Below, one piece after another: positions 11,043 to 23,259 of a stretch of 64,000 bases of DNA. Each line of letters starts with the position of its first letter. Within the stretch, counting starts at the first letter, position 1. Under the pieces are notes generated by a model. The model did not search any database. It worked only from the letters and a program-made list of their open reading frames with translations, and was not told the origin of the DNA. The translations under genes and the position numbers were made by a program. Source of the DNA: Annulohypoxylon bovei var. microspora (taxonomy: Eukaryota; Ascomycota; Sordariomycetes; Xylariales; Hypoxylaceae); NCBI GenBank assembly GCA_022836615.1, contig MU405294.1:62001-126000 (forward strand), given 5' to 3'.

Positions 11043-14000
11043 ATGGATGTTGTAGGCTCAGTCGCCTCTCTTATACAACTAATAGAGGTCACTGCCAAAG
11101 TCATCAACTATTGCGCCGCGGTAATCGGCGCCTCCAGAATGATCGATGATCTCGGTCATACGGCTAGTACGATGCTTCAATTTTTGTACGAAGTCAAACG
11201 ACAGGTTATTACCGATACCTCAGCCCGTAGTCGCCCCATAGGGCTCGAGGACCTCATCAAAGACTTGGAAGCATGCATGATCAACCTCTCTCGACAGTTT
11301 GAGAAGTTAAGTCCCAAGGGTCTTATGCAAAAAGTACGTTTTGTCCATATGGAAAAGGACATCGAGAAAACTATCAACAAGGCAACGCGTATGAATGGCT
11401 TCATTGGCTCGTGGCTCTCACTTGACACCAATCAAAAGACCAAGGTTATTGATGAGCGCGTTAAGGCGCTCAATAACAACGTAGAAGAGGAGAACCTACG
11501 GGGTAAAATGGATCGGATTGTTCAACATTTCGCTCCGGTTAGCTTTTCAGAAAAACACGGCAACGTCCTTCAACAACGGCAGGACGGCACCAGCCAATGG
11601 TTTATCGAGTCTCCTGAATTCCAAGATTGGATGCAGTCTACCGGGGGGACTTTATGGTGTTCGGGGGCACCAGGTGCCGGCAAGACAGTTATGGCTTCAA
11701 CAGCTATCGAGTATCTTCACGAGAAAGTTCGGGGAAGCGGTACAAGCAGCCTAGCATATGTCTACTGCGACTATCGCCAGCGCCAAGGCCAGAAAGCTTC
11801 AATACTACTTGGTAATATTTGGTCCCAACTGTTCCGCCGACGAGGACCCTCTGCGACCGAGATTGAGCAGCTCTTTGGAGAGATGGCGGCACGGTTCGAC
11901 TTCACGCCGACTAAGACTCATGTGATCAATCTCATAAGAGATGAGCTGACTAATGGAGATTGGAAGCGAGTCTATATCGTCGTCGACGCTCTTGACGAAT
12001 GCAGCGACGAAAGCGAGCGAAATGGGTTCATTGATAGTCTTCATAGCCTGCAGCCGTTGGTGAACGTGTTGGTTACATCCCGGACCACCCCCCATCTCGA
12101 TAATGGGGAATTCAACGACGTGCGAGCCGTTCGGTTTACACCTACTAACGAAGATATGAGCATTTACATAGATGCACGAATACGGGAATCAAAGAAGATC
12201 TCTGGTTATGTCGAACGGAAACCAGAGCTAGCAGATGAAATCCGTCGCATCGTGATCGACAGGGCTAACGGAATGTATGCTGCACTACACTTAGCACCTC
12301 CTTTTTCGAATAACAGATGCTAACAATTTCTTACAGGTTTCTACTTTGCAGAATGCATCTTGACTCCTTGAGCAGATCGATTACACTCAAGGACTTGAAA
12401 AAGGAGCTCGGTCGTATCCCCAAGGGTGAGAACGTCGTGAAGGATACGTACGACCAAGCCATGTCGCGTATACGAGATCAAGGCATGAACATCGAAGAGT
12501 TCGCGCTGCGGGTGATTCGGTGGGTCTGCTTCGCCAGGCGGCCGCTAAAGCTAGCAGAGCTTTTATGTGCGCTCGCGGTTAGTCCCGAGGACGAGGAGCT
12601 CGACGAAGATGCTGTCGGTGACGAGAACGATATTACGAACTATTGTGCTGGCCTCGTTGTAGTGGAGGGTGATAGCAAGACCGTCCGATTCGTCCACTAC
12701 ACCACGCAGGAATATTTCAACTCTCTTAGACATTCCGAGGAATTCGCTCACAGTCACGGAGATATAGCCCTTACCTGTATATCTTTTCTTGGGCTCAACG
12801 ATATCACCCTTTCAGATGGCGGATACGTAGCCAAGATGTGGCCCCTACAAGAAGAAACACCGTTCCTGACATACGCGACTCTAAATTTTGGGTATCACTG
12901 CAGTCAAGAGTCAGCGGCCCTGGGTGCGGAAGAGTCTGATTGCTCAAGGGAGACCACGGACTTACTACTTGAGTTCCTAAAGCGTCCAGAGCACATTCAA
13001 CGCGCAGCTCTAACGATTCTCATGCGCCTTGGGGGGAGGGTCACGTCGATCATGCAGGAACCTGGCCTCCGTAAGAGCTTTTTTACGAAGGCTGTGGCGA
13101 TGGACGTAGCCGCATTCTTCGGAGTTATCCGAAGCGATTCGGATGGCCATCCATTCACAGTAAGTGTTGAGTGGTTAATAAAGAACACAGAGCAGGCTGG
13201 CGATCCCAACGAAAAGTGGTTCGGGAATTCGCTTCATTGGGCTTGCCTCAATGACTCCGCCGACTCGATCAAGGCGCTCCTCAACAGTCCAGATATTAAA
13301 TTAGATGCCAACCTAGCGTTAGGCAATCCGGTGGGTTGGCAGCCAGCCGGATTTGCGGTCGGCTATGGATCTCTGCGCGCTCTCCAGGTCCTCTTGGATC
13401 ACGGTATTGATATATATCAGCATGCTAAGCACGAGTGGACTACAACCCTCCTCGAAGAAGCCATAAGATGGGCTCATGCCGCGAAGGGGTCTAAGACTGA
13501 TTTGATGGATGCGATCATGCAAAAAGACACAATCAGTAGACTGCTTATCGAGCGTGACGTTTACTGGAGCACAGCACTTATGGAAGCTGTGAATACGACT
13601 GATTTTGGCGTGTTTGAGAGCATTATGGGTTATTACGAGAAGACTCGATGGCCGCCGGGACGTAAGGAGCAAGTAATCCTTAGTGGTAATTTCGAAGGGA
13701 GAACGGCACTCCATTTAGCTGTAGGGGACTCGTCCTTAAGTGTAAAAAATCCCGATAAGACCGCGACGTCCGGCCCCCAGCGAATACTGGAAGCACTTTT
13801 GGATGGTCCACACGCCAACGGCTTACTTCAAAGGCGTGATATGAAAGGTGATACGCCATTTGAGACAGCCATTCGCCGGAACCATATCCAGGCTGTTGAT
13901 ACCATCCTTACGAAGAATGCTCAACATAAATTTGACGATTTCTACCCGTCGCAAGTGCTATCTGGGTTATACCTAGCTGCGAAGACCGCAGGTCCCACGA

Positions 14001-15280
14001 TGATCGACCTATTATTGAGAAACCTCGAAAACGACCATGACCTATTAAATAGATCCGGGGAAAACGGTGTGTTACACCACGCTGCTAGCGGCAATAAACC
14101 CGAGAACACGGAATACTTGATGCGGAGGCTCACGGATCTCCATCTTTACGACGTTCCCGATTCGAAAGGAAACTTGCCACTTCACTATGCAGCGAAAAGC
14201 GGCAATATAGATGCTGTAGCAGCTCTGCTAAAGCAAGATGGAATTCAAGTCGATTCCCAGAATCAAAATGGCCGGACTGCGCTACACCTGGCAACCGATG
14301 ACAATTTGGTCGATATATGTTCGCGACTTTTGAAAGCTGGTGCCAACACCAATACCAAAGACAATGAAGGTTTGACGCCTTTCACATTGGCTACTCGACG
14401 ACGGTTTTCAGAGGTAATAGTTATCATGGTTAACCATCACCCTTTCCTAGAGCTTAGTGACTTGGACGCAAACGACATTGCATGGCTGCAACAACAACCT
14501 TGGGGACTTGGTCTATTCCGCAAATCCGAGGCCGCCCCTCAATCAACTGCCGATGTAGAATATTGGCCAAAGCAAGAGGAGGATATAATAACAGCAGCAT
14601 TGTGTCTGCAAAGGAAGTTGAGGCGGCAGAACCCACTCGCGCTAAAGACGTCCCAGCGAAGACATACGCTAGCTTATCTGACGTCCTACATCTTAGATCT
14701 AGCGGAGTATTGGGTTCGATCAAGTAGTACTAGAGTCAGCATAGACAAGGCCGGCGAAGTTAGGAGATGGGGCGACCCTCTAACACCGTACCTCACAAGC
14801 AGGGTCATCATAGGCCTCTCACCCAAGCCTGTGCGCCGGGTCGTATTCGAAATCACCGGCCACGACCAAGGGTACTGCTCAAACCCCAGCCGCGGTGAGA
14901 GTTGGACGTGGTTCACGGCCGACGTGCACCGGCGCGAGAACTCCGTGTTTGCGCAGGAGCTCTCCGGCCCGCAAGACCAGGGCACGACCAACAAGGAGAT
15001 CTACCTGGCGCACAACCGCGGCGCAAATCGAGCGTGGCACACGCATAAGCTGATCTGGAGCCTGACGGACCCCGCGGTCGCGGACGCTGAGAGCGGAGTC
15101 TGGATTAAGGGTTTGACGCCGGGGGACAGGGTCGTGGTCTTGCCGCATGCACGATATCCTGGGTGGGAGAATTGGGTGAAGAGGGTGAGGATCGACATTT
15201 TTACTACATGCCTCAAGAGCGATTTTGATAGAGCAGATAGTACTGACTCGCCGCCGCGGTACGAACTTGTTTCTTCTTGA
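11043..15280 (+). CDS. NACHT-ankyrin STAND protein (fungal NLR-like)
   Basis: Two exons (11043-12274, 12337-15280) encode 1391 aa. The 62-bp intron has donor GTATGC, branch GCTAAC and acceptor TTACAG; splicing joins 'NGM' to 'FLLCRMHL', the expected sequence after the NACHT domain. The first about 130 residues look like the Helo-like N-terminal domain of fungal STAND proteins ('GSVASLIQLIEV'). The NACHT NTPase follows, with Walker A GAPGAGKT (208-215) and Walker B VVDALDE (about 313-319). Ankyrin repeats run from about 708 to 1120 ('GRTALHLA', 'GNLPLHYAA'). A separate C-terminal domain (about 1229-1375) has Trp-rich motifs ending 'YPGWENWV'. Family members act as inducible signalling ATPases, several in heterokaryon incompatibility. 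The gene looks intact; its ligand and output are unknown. Confidence 0.92.
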
Positions 15281-17031
15281 AAGAGACTCGACCATTGTTA
15301 GATGCAGGAACTATGTTCCGATGACATGGTCGGGGAATATATCCATATCATTTTCACCCGGATTTTGGCGTTTCCATTTGCTGAGAATTCTGGAATACCC
15401 CATGAAGAAAAGCCGAAGGAGTTCGGTGGGTCGTATAATAGATTCGGTACTTCAATCTCGAGATGTTGAAGGTAGAAGGGTGTAATTGATGTTGGGTTGG
15501 AAAGTTTGCAGTTAACGACTTAAACCCCTGACTAACTTGGGTAAACACGAAAGCTAGCCCCACAACGTCTCTAAATATGTATATTACCTACATAAGTACC
15601 TAGACCTGGTCGCTAGATGGGAGTTTATTTATTATTGAGTTTAGGTTCGAGTCCTACCAGCGCTATTGGTAGTCTACTCGTCTCTTTGGTATACGGGAAA
15701 CCTTAACTTAGAAAGTTCCGATGAATGTGGACGTTTTGGGCAACTCGCCAAAAATAGAGTTCCACTATGACGCTTGGGTAGCCGCACATTGAGTTCCTGC
15801 CAGCCACTAAAAACGCTTTACCGCCAAGTCGCTGTAACGCAAATGTTAAGGCTGTGCTTATTAGGACTTTTAAAAAGGGGTAGGAACCGCTTTGTCGCTT
15901 CATTTGAAATAGGGAGAGATACCTATAGGTATAGAATGCGATTGTAGCTCGATCTGCTTGGTTTTCAATTATGACGGTTTTTGCAGACCTTGCAAAATTT
16001 TGATTTTCCTTACTTTGAAGTATCATAGACAATTGCCGATTTATGTTGATGTCAATCCCTTAAGAATTAAGGGATCGTCGCGCTGATCCATGGCGCGTTT
16101 GCATTCCGTGGATGTCCGACGATATGTATTGTGACCTTCAGATTAGGATCGAAATACGGATTGGTTTCCTCTTCATGCACTTCCTCAGATGCTCTCATTA
16201 TACTCATTAAATATTCAAATGTTAGTTAAAGAAAATATAAAACAATAGGTTTGATTCTTCGTGAAATACATTGGACCAGCTTCCTGGGATTCGTCTCCAC
16301 GCCGAGCTACGCCAAGACGGATATCAGTTGATGGAAGTAGATTTAAACGAAAAGCTTGTATTCCTTGGAAGATGGCAGGATCGGTACGAACAGGGAGCCC
16401 TAGGCCATTTTTAAGCGGGTGTGAACACAAGGAATGGTAGCGGTAGGCGCTAGGAGAGGGCGATCTCGCGAGTTTCGCTTGGCTGTGGGTTTATCAATCG
16501 TCACTCTCCAAACCCCACAGTGTCAAGATTAGTTAGGCGCTACAGATCATGGGGATTTAGTAGAATTTAGGACGAAAGGTCAACCTTGCTACAGTGCTTG
16601 TACAGTGGGTATGTACATCACCTGCCCATCGCGATGTCTTACTACATGTGTGGATGTATTGATAGTACCTAGTTACTTCGTGCATGTACATGACACCAAA
16701 AACCTGCTGTGTGTGAACAAGCAAGAAAGAAACTCGGGAAACTTCCTCCCTTCTCACGTCTATGCATTCTTTTCCAAATCCAAATCCAAATCTAAACCTT
16801 AACCCAAACCCGAACCCAAACTAATATCTCCTCAATTTCGCGGCGTAGAGGGAAAGATTTCATATTCATATCACAACACTCGAATTATTCATTCGACTCC
16901 GTAATTCCGATTGACAATACCGACAGCTACTGAGGGCGACAGGGTTCGACCGCGACCTTCGTTTTTCCTTTATTCCAACTCCGTCACTCGTTTGCATTTG
17001 ATTTATGCCAACTTTTCCGAACCCCAGCACA
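15281..17031. other. intergenic, no gene supported
   Basis: Several short reading frames occur, but none has good codon structure, introns or a recognisable domain. A 9-bp inverted repeat lies at 16055-16075 and a CCAAAT tandem tract at 16774-16822. The right part is the upstream region of the mannosidase gene. Confidence 0.5.
16774..16822 (+). repeat. short CCAAAT / CCCAAAC tandem tract
   Basis: Three CCAAAT units run into degenerate CTAAACC, TTAACCC and AAACCCGAACCC units. It resembles a decayed telomere-type repeat (complement of TTAGGG variants), but is short and impure. It lies about 210 bp upstream of the mannosidase start codon. Confidence 0.5.
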
Positions 17032-18600
17032 ATGATCTCCCGCCTTTCGCGCGCCCTTCCGGTCGCGCTCTTATTAACCAGTGATCTGGTTTCCGCGCAA
17101 ACCTTCAAGATTGATTCCGATGGTATGATTTATCGTCCTTTAGTCGTTTAAACCGTATCGGAAATTTAGCGGGTCTTCCAAGTCGCCAAGCTAACTTCTA
17201 GTTCTATTCCAGACAACATTATTTCGACGTCGAAAGCCCTCGCTCAAAATGCCATGGGTTACTACCACGGAAATGAATCCGGACAAACACCTGGCATCCT
17301 TCCCGGTCCTCCTCCTGCGGGTGATTACTACTGGTGGGAGGGCGGCGCACTTTGGGGAGCTATGATCGATTACTGGCATTACACTGGCGATACCACCTAC
17401 AATGACGTGGTAACCCAAGCCTTGCTTTGGCAGGTTGGCCCGAACAAGGACTACATGCCTCCCAACGTCACGGCTTCGCTAGGTAACGATGACCAGGGAT
17501 TTTGGGGAATGTCTGCTATGTTAGCAGCTGAGGCCAACTTTCCGGACCCTCCCGCCGGCCAACCCCAGTGGCTAGCCCTGGCTCAAGCAGTCTTCAACAC
17601 TCAAGCCGATCCCGGTCGCCATGATGATACCTGTAACGGTGGTTTGAGGTGGCAGATTCCCTTCTCTAACAACGGATATGACTACAAGAACAGTAAGCGG
17701 GGTGTTGCTTGTTTCTAATGCACGGAAGGCTAACGAGAGCTAGGTATCGCCAATGGCTGCTTCTTCAATCTTGGCGCCCGCTTGGCACGCTATCTAAACA
17801 ACCAAACCTACGCCGACTGGGCTGAGAAGACCTGGGATTGGGTTCAAGGTGTTGGATTCATGGATGCGGACTACAAGATCTACGACGGCGCCCACGTCGA
17901 GACCAACTGCACCGATATCAACAAGGCCCAGTTCTCGTACAACAATGCAGTCTACCTCCTAGGAGCCGCCCACATGTATAATTTCGTAAGGATTGCCAAG
18001 TCGTTTCCGTAATCATTCTACTAACATATCTCTTAGACGGATGGTGACTCAAAGTGGGAAGCACGACTCAATGGTCTCATAGATGCGACAATTCGCGACT
18101 TCTTCAAAAATGATGTAGCTTATGAGATTGCATGCGAGGAGCACATGACGTGTACGACGGACATGTTGAGTTTCAAGGGCTACTTACACCGATGGATGAC
18201 CACGGTGACGCAGATTGCGCCAATTACATCGACGAAGATTTTACCCGTCCTACAGAAGTCGGCTCAGGCTGCGGTAAACCAATGCACCGGGCCTCCTGAC
18301 GGAACTACTTGCGGATTCGGGTGGTCTAGCGGCACTTTCGACAACAGTGTTGGAGCCGGCCAGACAATGAATGTGTTGGGAGCAGTATCATCTCTGCTGG
18401 TTGCGAACGCTAAAGCGCCGGTTACTAATGCTTCCGGTGGTACTAGCGCGGGTGACCCGAATGCCGGATCTGGGAGCGACTCTTTCACCAACAGTCCGAC
18501 AGCGATAACCACGGGAGACCGGGCTGGTGCTGGTATTCTAACCGCGCTTGTCCTTGCTTCCGCGGCCGGTACATTCGCTTGGATGAGCATTGGGGCATAA
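17032..18600 (+). CDS. GPI-anchored GH76 mannosidase, DFG5/DCW1 family
   Basis: Four exons (17032-17122, 17213-17692, 17744-17985, 18037-18600) give 458 aa, a normal family length. All three introns have canonical ends and CTAAC branch sites, and all joins stay in frame. The N-terminus is a secretion signal (hydrophobic '[12 protein letters not shown]'). The catalytic Asp pair lies in 'GNDDQGFWG' (residues 123-124), and other GH76 signatures are present ('[17 protein letters not shown]'). The last about 25 residues are a hydrophobic tail after a Ser/Thr/Gly-rich stretch, a GPI-attachment signal. Known family members act at the plasma membrane and wall, where they are thought to transfer GPI-mannoproteins onto wall glucan. 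Several paralogues per genome are usual, so no yeast symbol is assigned. Confidence 0.95.
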
Positions 18601-19258
18601 ACTGCCTCGAGACATCGCCCATACTCACAAGTTTGAGCAGAATTTGTCGATAGAAAATACATTACGACATCGTACTTTAGGAATCTCAATCCAGCAGGAC
18701 ATCTGCGGTGGCGTCTAGGAAGGATGGAATGCAGAATAGAGAGTAGGACTATGAGGGTATGAGGCGTTCGGCATTGGTCTTGATAAGTGATTTCCCGTGG
18801 AACGAGGAAACATTGTATTTTTGCGGCTTGATTTTCGATACGTTGGCACCCTCCCTCAAATAGGGGTTGTTCAGGGTAGGGTTAATACCAGGATGAGTTT
18901 GTCAGAAGTGGCTTTGAACACTGGAGGTTATGTCAATGCCCCAGTAAACTCTTAATGATAAGAATATAAGACTTCTCGATCATTCAGGTACCCTTCATCG
19001 TGTGATTAAAATTGACTTAGGAGTGTCTTCAAATCCTGAAATTTCTGACCTCTGCCAATAGGTGGTTATTTCGACACTGAAGCTGTTAATTCTTAGTCAG
19101 TGACCGTTAGTTACCATGTAAATACTCTTCGTAAAAGCATGGATGATGATGTTCAAATATGTTTACATATAAACATTAGAAAATATCTTATTTAACATCG
19201 GGGTTCCTGACAAAGAGGAGACTAGCCTCCCATGATCACATGTTCGCGACTAGAATCT
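18601..19258. other. intergenic, no gene supported
   Basis: Holds the 3' region of the mannosidase gene. No other feature was seen. Confidence 0.5.
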
Positions 19259-20460
19259 CTAGCAGCTAAAATACAGCACTTTAAACATGCCATGGTTTGA
19301 AGCATGTATAGGTACATCTGGCCCAAGGTATGCCATAGTAACAAACTGTTCAAGTTTGTTGCCGCGCAAGGCAACTAATTTTATAGCTTCATCGCCATGA
19401 AAACCCCCATGATAAAGTGCGCCGTGGAACCCAACGACTGCCAATTTTTGATCTTTTTCTACTCTGCACCTATCCTTAGGATCATGTGGACAGCGTAAGA
19501 TTGGTGTATTCGTTACAATATTGACAAGCTTAGAGAAGGAGAAAGATTCTGCGAAAACCTTCTCAGGTCCAACCATGAACTACAACAAAATCGAGTCTTC
19601 ATTTAACGACACGATCATGCAGATATGCGTATCTGAAGGGCAATAATGAGGTTCGAGGAAGGAACCCGATGCGACTGATGAGATGAAGTGTTGGGTACGC
19701 TCATTACGTTGAGGAAATGGATCAATGTAGTCGTGTTTTTCAATTATAATCGACCTCATCGCACCGTTAACAGAAGGTTGACCCGACCATAACGTTATGA
19801 AGCGACCCTGGTCATCATAACAATCATTATGTAGTATGGAAGTATAGCCGATAGTGTATCTCCCGCTTGAAAGCCCGAGGATACGATGAGTGCCCCCCAG
19901 CATTCCAACCTGTCTCTGAAGCTCATGAATATCGTCGCCGGTAATTAATGACATTACATTAACCATGACGTTATCACCAGAGACATCGAAATGTTCTGCG
20001 TCTGTGTACAATCTTTCCAAAGCGTCTTCGCGAATTCTAAGGCGGCTGGCATCAAAGCGACACCACATACTACCGCAATATTGAACATTAGTATTAACTC
20101 CGCAGACACTTTGAGACAAGTTGATTAAATATTGCGAGGATTCAGATTCGTGGTCGAGAAACAAGAAAACCTCCAGTACGAGACAACTTTTAGGTAAATA
20201 TGTATTGAGAAGGACATAACATTAGATGCTACTCACAGGCTCAATATGGCAGTCACCATACTACACATAAACCTTTCAACGTACCTACATATGCAGTCCC
20301 GACATGCCTTATGAAATATATCATATAAACTTGCATGTCTGTCGTGTTTGCCACAGGTCGTCATCAACATAACCAGCAATTGCTTAATGCTTTCGATAGG
20401 ACGGACTGGAGACTGCCTTTCGACATGATGTGTGGGCGCACCGTTCTTTCTAAGGAGCTT
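19259..20460 (-). pseudogene. unrecognised gene with an in-frame TAG stop
   Basis: Minus strand. A 3' exon (20186-19259) is joined in frame through a plausible 50-bp intron (20236-20187, donor GTGAGT) to an upstream exon reading 'TTCGKHDRHASLYDIFHKA' around 20340. The 3' exon is open except for one TAG at 19582-19580; the same frame continues for a further 106 codons to the real end. No intron of usual size removes the stop: the only GT...TAG around it spans 33 bp. The start was not found; an open frame further upstream (20777-20460) may belong to it but is in another phase. No domain was recognised. It may be a recent pseudogene, a sequencing error or a truncated protein with noncoding tail. 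The upstream boundary given is approximate. Confidence 0.4.
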
Positions 20461-21439
20461 TAGACGACAATGTCTTTTCCTAGAGTGGTTGCAGCGATCA
20501 CTGGGTAGAAATCGATACCGCCGTCGCTCATGGCCTCGAGGGCTCTGCCCGTGAGGCTATGGATGGATGATCGACACGGTGTTGGTGACATCAGCCTGGA
20601 AGGCAAAGCCGACTGCATTTCCTGACATCTTTGGTTATAGATTGATTCAAATATCAAGCTTTCTCGTGGAGAGAAAAAAGTCGGTTTAAGACGTTGGGTT
20701 AAAAGTTTGGAGGATACAATGATGAGGTAGGAAACTGGGTTGAAGTTGGTTAATCTCTCAGCCTGGATCTCGTTCACGACGACTACTACCTATGGACTAC
20801 CCCATGATGAACCTCGCCTTACTACGTAGGAGGCGGAGCGACGAGTTCATGCTTGGCGATACACTCAAGGAAAAATGCCGAAAATATACGCGCCTAGCTT
20901 GCGCCTTCGCCATCACCTACCAGAAAAACGTCGGGTTTTAGACCGTACCTCCTAGCATTCAATGATACCTTCGTAGGTGGTAATAACTTGGTTGCACTAG
21001 TCTAATGTGAAGATAGATGCTGGCAAACTTTGTTTATATGAAAAAAATATCAATAAATAAAATATTTGAAATCCTGTGAAGCCCTCCTGGATGCCCCTTA
21101 ATGGCTCCACTATGAGAACCCCGTGTTTCACCTCACGATCTATCAGACTCTTTTTGTAGAAAACACAGTTTTCTTCCTGTAATTTTCATACAATTAACAT
21201 TTGGAATGAGATAAAACCTCGCCGACTTATTACTAGAATTTTTATTTATTTACCTATTTATAAGTTGACATTCAACTCTATCCTGGCCAAGAGCCGAATG
21301 AACTGCACGGTAGTGGATCCGCACGCTGCCCAGCGCTAAACCACCTTAAGCCACAAAAAAGCATCCCAATATCACCTCCCAAAAGAACACAAGAAAATCC
21401 AAAAGAAAAGAGGAAAACTCCCCAAAAATAGCCTCAAAA
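20461..21439. other. intergenic, possible 5' part of the gene to the left
   Basis: An open frame on the minus strand (20777-20460, about 105 codons, no ATG at its head) may be an upstream exon of the preceding gene. The remainder to 21439 is the upstream region of the MYND gene, with an A-rich leader immediately before the ATG. Confidence 0.35.
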
Positions 21440-22099
21440 ATGCCAATCTTCACCGACCCCCAAGCATTCCCCGCATTCTACGAGCTGCCCTCGTCCTCAT
21501 CTCCCCCTCCACTCCCATCCTCCTCTGCCCCCCCTTCCTCCCCGCCAGCAGCATGGTTTCTCCTGGCGCAGATCAAGGAGGACATGACCATCACGAAGCC
21601 CACGGTGATCGTCCGCGACCGGTCCGAGACCGACTTCGCCGTGACTTTCGACGACGGGGACCAGCACGGCCTTGTCATTAGCGGGGGCGGGGCCGGTGGC
21701 GGCAGGGCGCGCTTCCGCAAGGGCCACACGCTGATCGTGCCGTGCCCCGCGCGGACGGACCGCGGCGAGGGGAAGAAGGCGCTGGTACGTGTGCCAGAGG
21801 GGCTGGGGAAGGATGTCAGGGTGTTGCCGGCGGGCTTGGAGCGGGTGTTTGAGCTGGGTTTGCTGGTGAGATCGGGGCAAGGGGACGGAGACCAGAAGAA
21901 GAGGGCGTGTGCTGCGTGTGGGAAGGAGGGGAAGTGTGAGGGCGAGGACGAGGACGAGGGTGGACAGAAGCTGATGCGGTGTACGGGCTGTGGAGTCGTT
22001 GCGTATTGCAGCAAGGAGTGCCAGGTTCGGGGGTGGAATGATAAAGGACATAAATCGGATTGTAAGGTTCTTAAGGGTATTAAGGAGATATGGCCTTGA
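21440..22099 (+). CDS. MYND zinc-finger protein
   Basis: A single exon encodes 219 aa. The ATG lies in an A-rich context. The N-terminus is low complexity (Pro/Ser). The C-terminus (about 156-208) carries a MYND finger: a first CxxC pair (AACGKEGKC), a second (CTGCGVVAYCSKEC), then W...H...C, with the typical 'AYCSKECQ' core. MYND fingers bind Zn2+ and mediate protein-protein contacts; an enzymatic partner domain is absent. The middle part (about 40-150) is not recognised. The gene converges on the oxygenase gene to the right with 278 bp between stop codons. Long frames on the opposite strand are GC-rich shadows. Confidence 0.85.
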   Translation: MPIFTDPQAFPAFYELPSSSSPPPLPSSSAPPSSPPAAWFLLAQIKEDMTITKPTVIVRDRSETDFAVTFDDGDQHGLVISGGGAGGGRARFRKGHTLIVPCPARTDRGEGKKALVRVPEGLGKDVRVLPAGLERVFELGLLVRSGQGDGDQKKRACAACGKEGKCEGEDEDEGGQKLMRCTGCGVVAYCSKECQVRGWNDKGHKSDCKVLKGIKEIWP

Positions 22100-22377
22100 T
22101 ATGGCCTTTCAATCAAGGTGTTGCCGTGGCATGCTCATCTTTCGGGGGGGATATGGTTGAGCGGCTGAGAATCCTGGGTCTGGGGGTGAGTGATTGATAG
22201 AAATCCCCTTCCGAGTAACCTAGACGCTAACCTTTCGGCGCAGGCACTTGGATAGATGGTAATGAGAGCCAAGATAGAGGATATCGTCATCGCTCACAAT
22301 TATGAGCATGTCATGTAGATATATAATATGCTAACGCTAGAAAAAACACATAACCGCACCATACAATCTTGCGTGGT

Positions 22378-23259
22378 CTAAACGGCCGCCCTCTCGGGAT
22401 CGGTCTGCGAGTCCCGTTGGCGATACATGATATCCGTCCTCATCGTATACTTAGTCCCGGCCTTCACATCATCGCCAGAGTGGTACAGCCTCCTATGCTG
22501 GAAAATCAGAATCCTGCCGGCCTTAGGATCAACATCGACCCTGCGCTCCTGGTTCGGCGACAAGAACGACGTTGCACCCCCGACAAGCTCAGACTTCTCC
22601 CCGACCTCCTGCCTCGAATCGTTCAGGTACAAGTGCAGTGTATAATGCGTCATGACGGCGTGCCCGTCCGCCGTGACCTCGCCGTACGGAGAGTCGCAGT
22701 GCGGGCGGAAGAACTGGTCCTTGCCGTACTTCAGGAAGCGCATGCGCTTGTTCACGCTGTGGAAATCCCAAACCGTCCGCTGGTTCTGCGCACCGCCGTT
22801 GCCCTTCGCGCGATGCAGGGTGCGTCTCGGCTCCTGCGCGAACGAGAGAAGGCCCTCCCTGATTTCCGGCACGCGCTCGAGCCTCGCCCACATGCGGTCG
22901 ACCATGTCCTGGTTGTCCCAGATGATGCGGTCGCTGTTGCGGTAGTTCGGGGTGCTGACCTCGTACCCGCCCCCGGCGTTCACGAGGGCCGGCGACCACG
23001 CCGACCCGTTGTCCCGGTTCCGGTTCTCGTCCGAGACGCTGGCTTCCGCCAGCTCGATCAGCTTCACGCACTCCGACGGGCTAAGCACGTGGTCCAGCAC
23101 TACGGCGTACAGGCCCTTGAACTCCGGGAGTGGGGTGTCGGCGAAGTTGATCTGCTTGAAGGTGATGGGCTCTGCGTCGGAAGGCTCCGATCTGAGGAAG
23201 TCGTTGGGGACGTCCACTTCCTTGGAGGCGTAGGACGTCTTTATGAGCATGCCCGCCAT
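22378..23259 (-). CDS. 2-oxoglutarate/Fe(II) oxygenase, prolyl 4-hydroxylase-like
   Basis: A single exon encodes 293 aa. The ATG at 23259 ('MAGMLIKTSY') is chosen because the open frame upstream of it has no ATG. The Fe ligands are seen as H187-x-D189 in 'RPHCDSPY' and H260 in 'LYHSGDD', followed by K/R residues suited to bind 2-oxoglutarate ('GTKYTMRTD'). The N-terminal half holds the typical 'VLSPSECVKLIELAE' helix. No secretion signal or ER retention signal is seen, so a cytosolic or nuclear role is more likely than collagen-type hydroxylation. The substrate is unknown; fungal relatives hydroxylate proteins or small metabolites. Confidence 0.88.
   Translation of the reverse strand: MAGMLIKTSYASKEVDVPNDFLRSEPSDAEPITFKQINFADTPLPEFKGLYAVVLDHVLSPSECVKLIELAEASVSDENRNRDNGSAWSPALVNAGGGYEVSTPNYRNSDRIIWDNQDMVDRMWARLERVPEIREGLLSFAQEPRRTLHRAKGNGGAQNQRTVWDFHSVNKRMRFLKYGKDQFFRPHCDSPYGEVTADGHAVMTHYTLHLYLNDSRQEVGEKSELVGGATSFLSPNQERRVDVDPKAGRILIFQHRRLYHSGDDVKAGTKYTMRTDIMYRQRDSQTDPERAAV

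Noticed and set aside
15600..15672. tRNA-like GGTTCGAGTCC T-arm
   Set aside because: T-stem has a mismatch, and no acceptor, D or anticodon stem could be formed around it.
15703..16430. Two minus-strand frames upstream of the mannosidase gene
   Set aside because: Protein-like patches, but no domain and no way to join them by splicing; could be a decayed gene, not supported.
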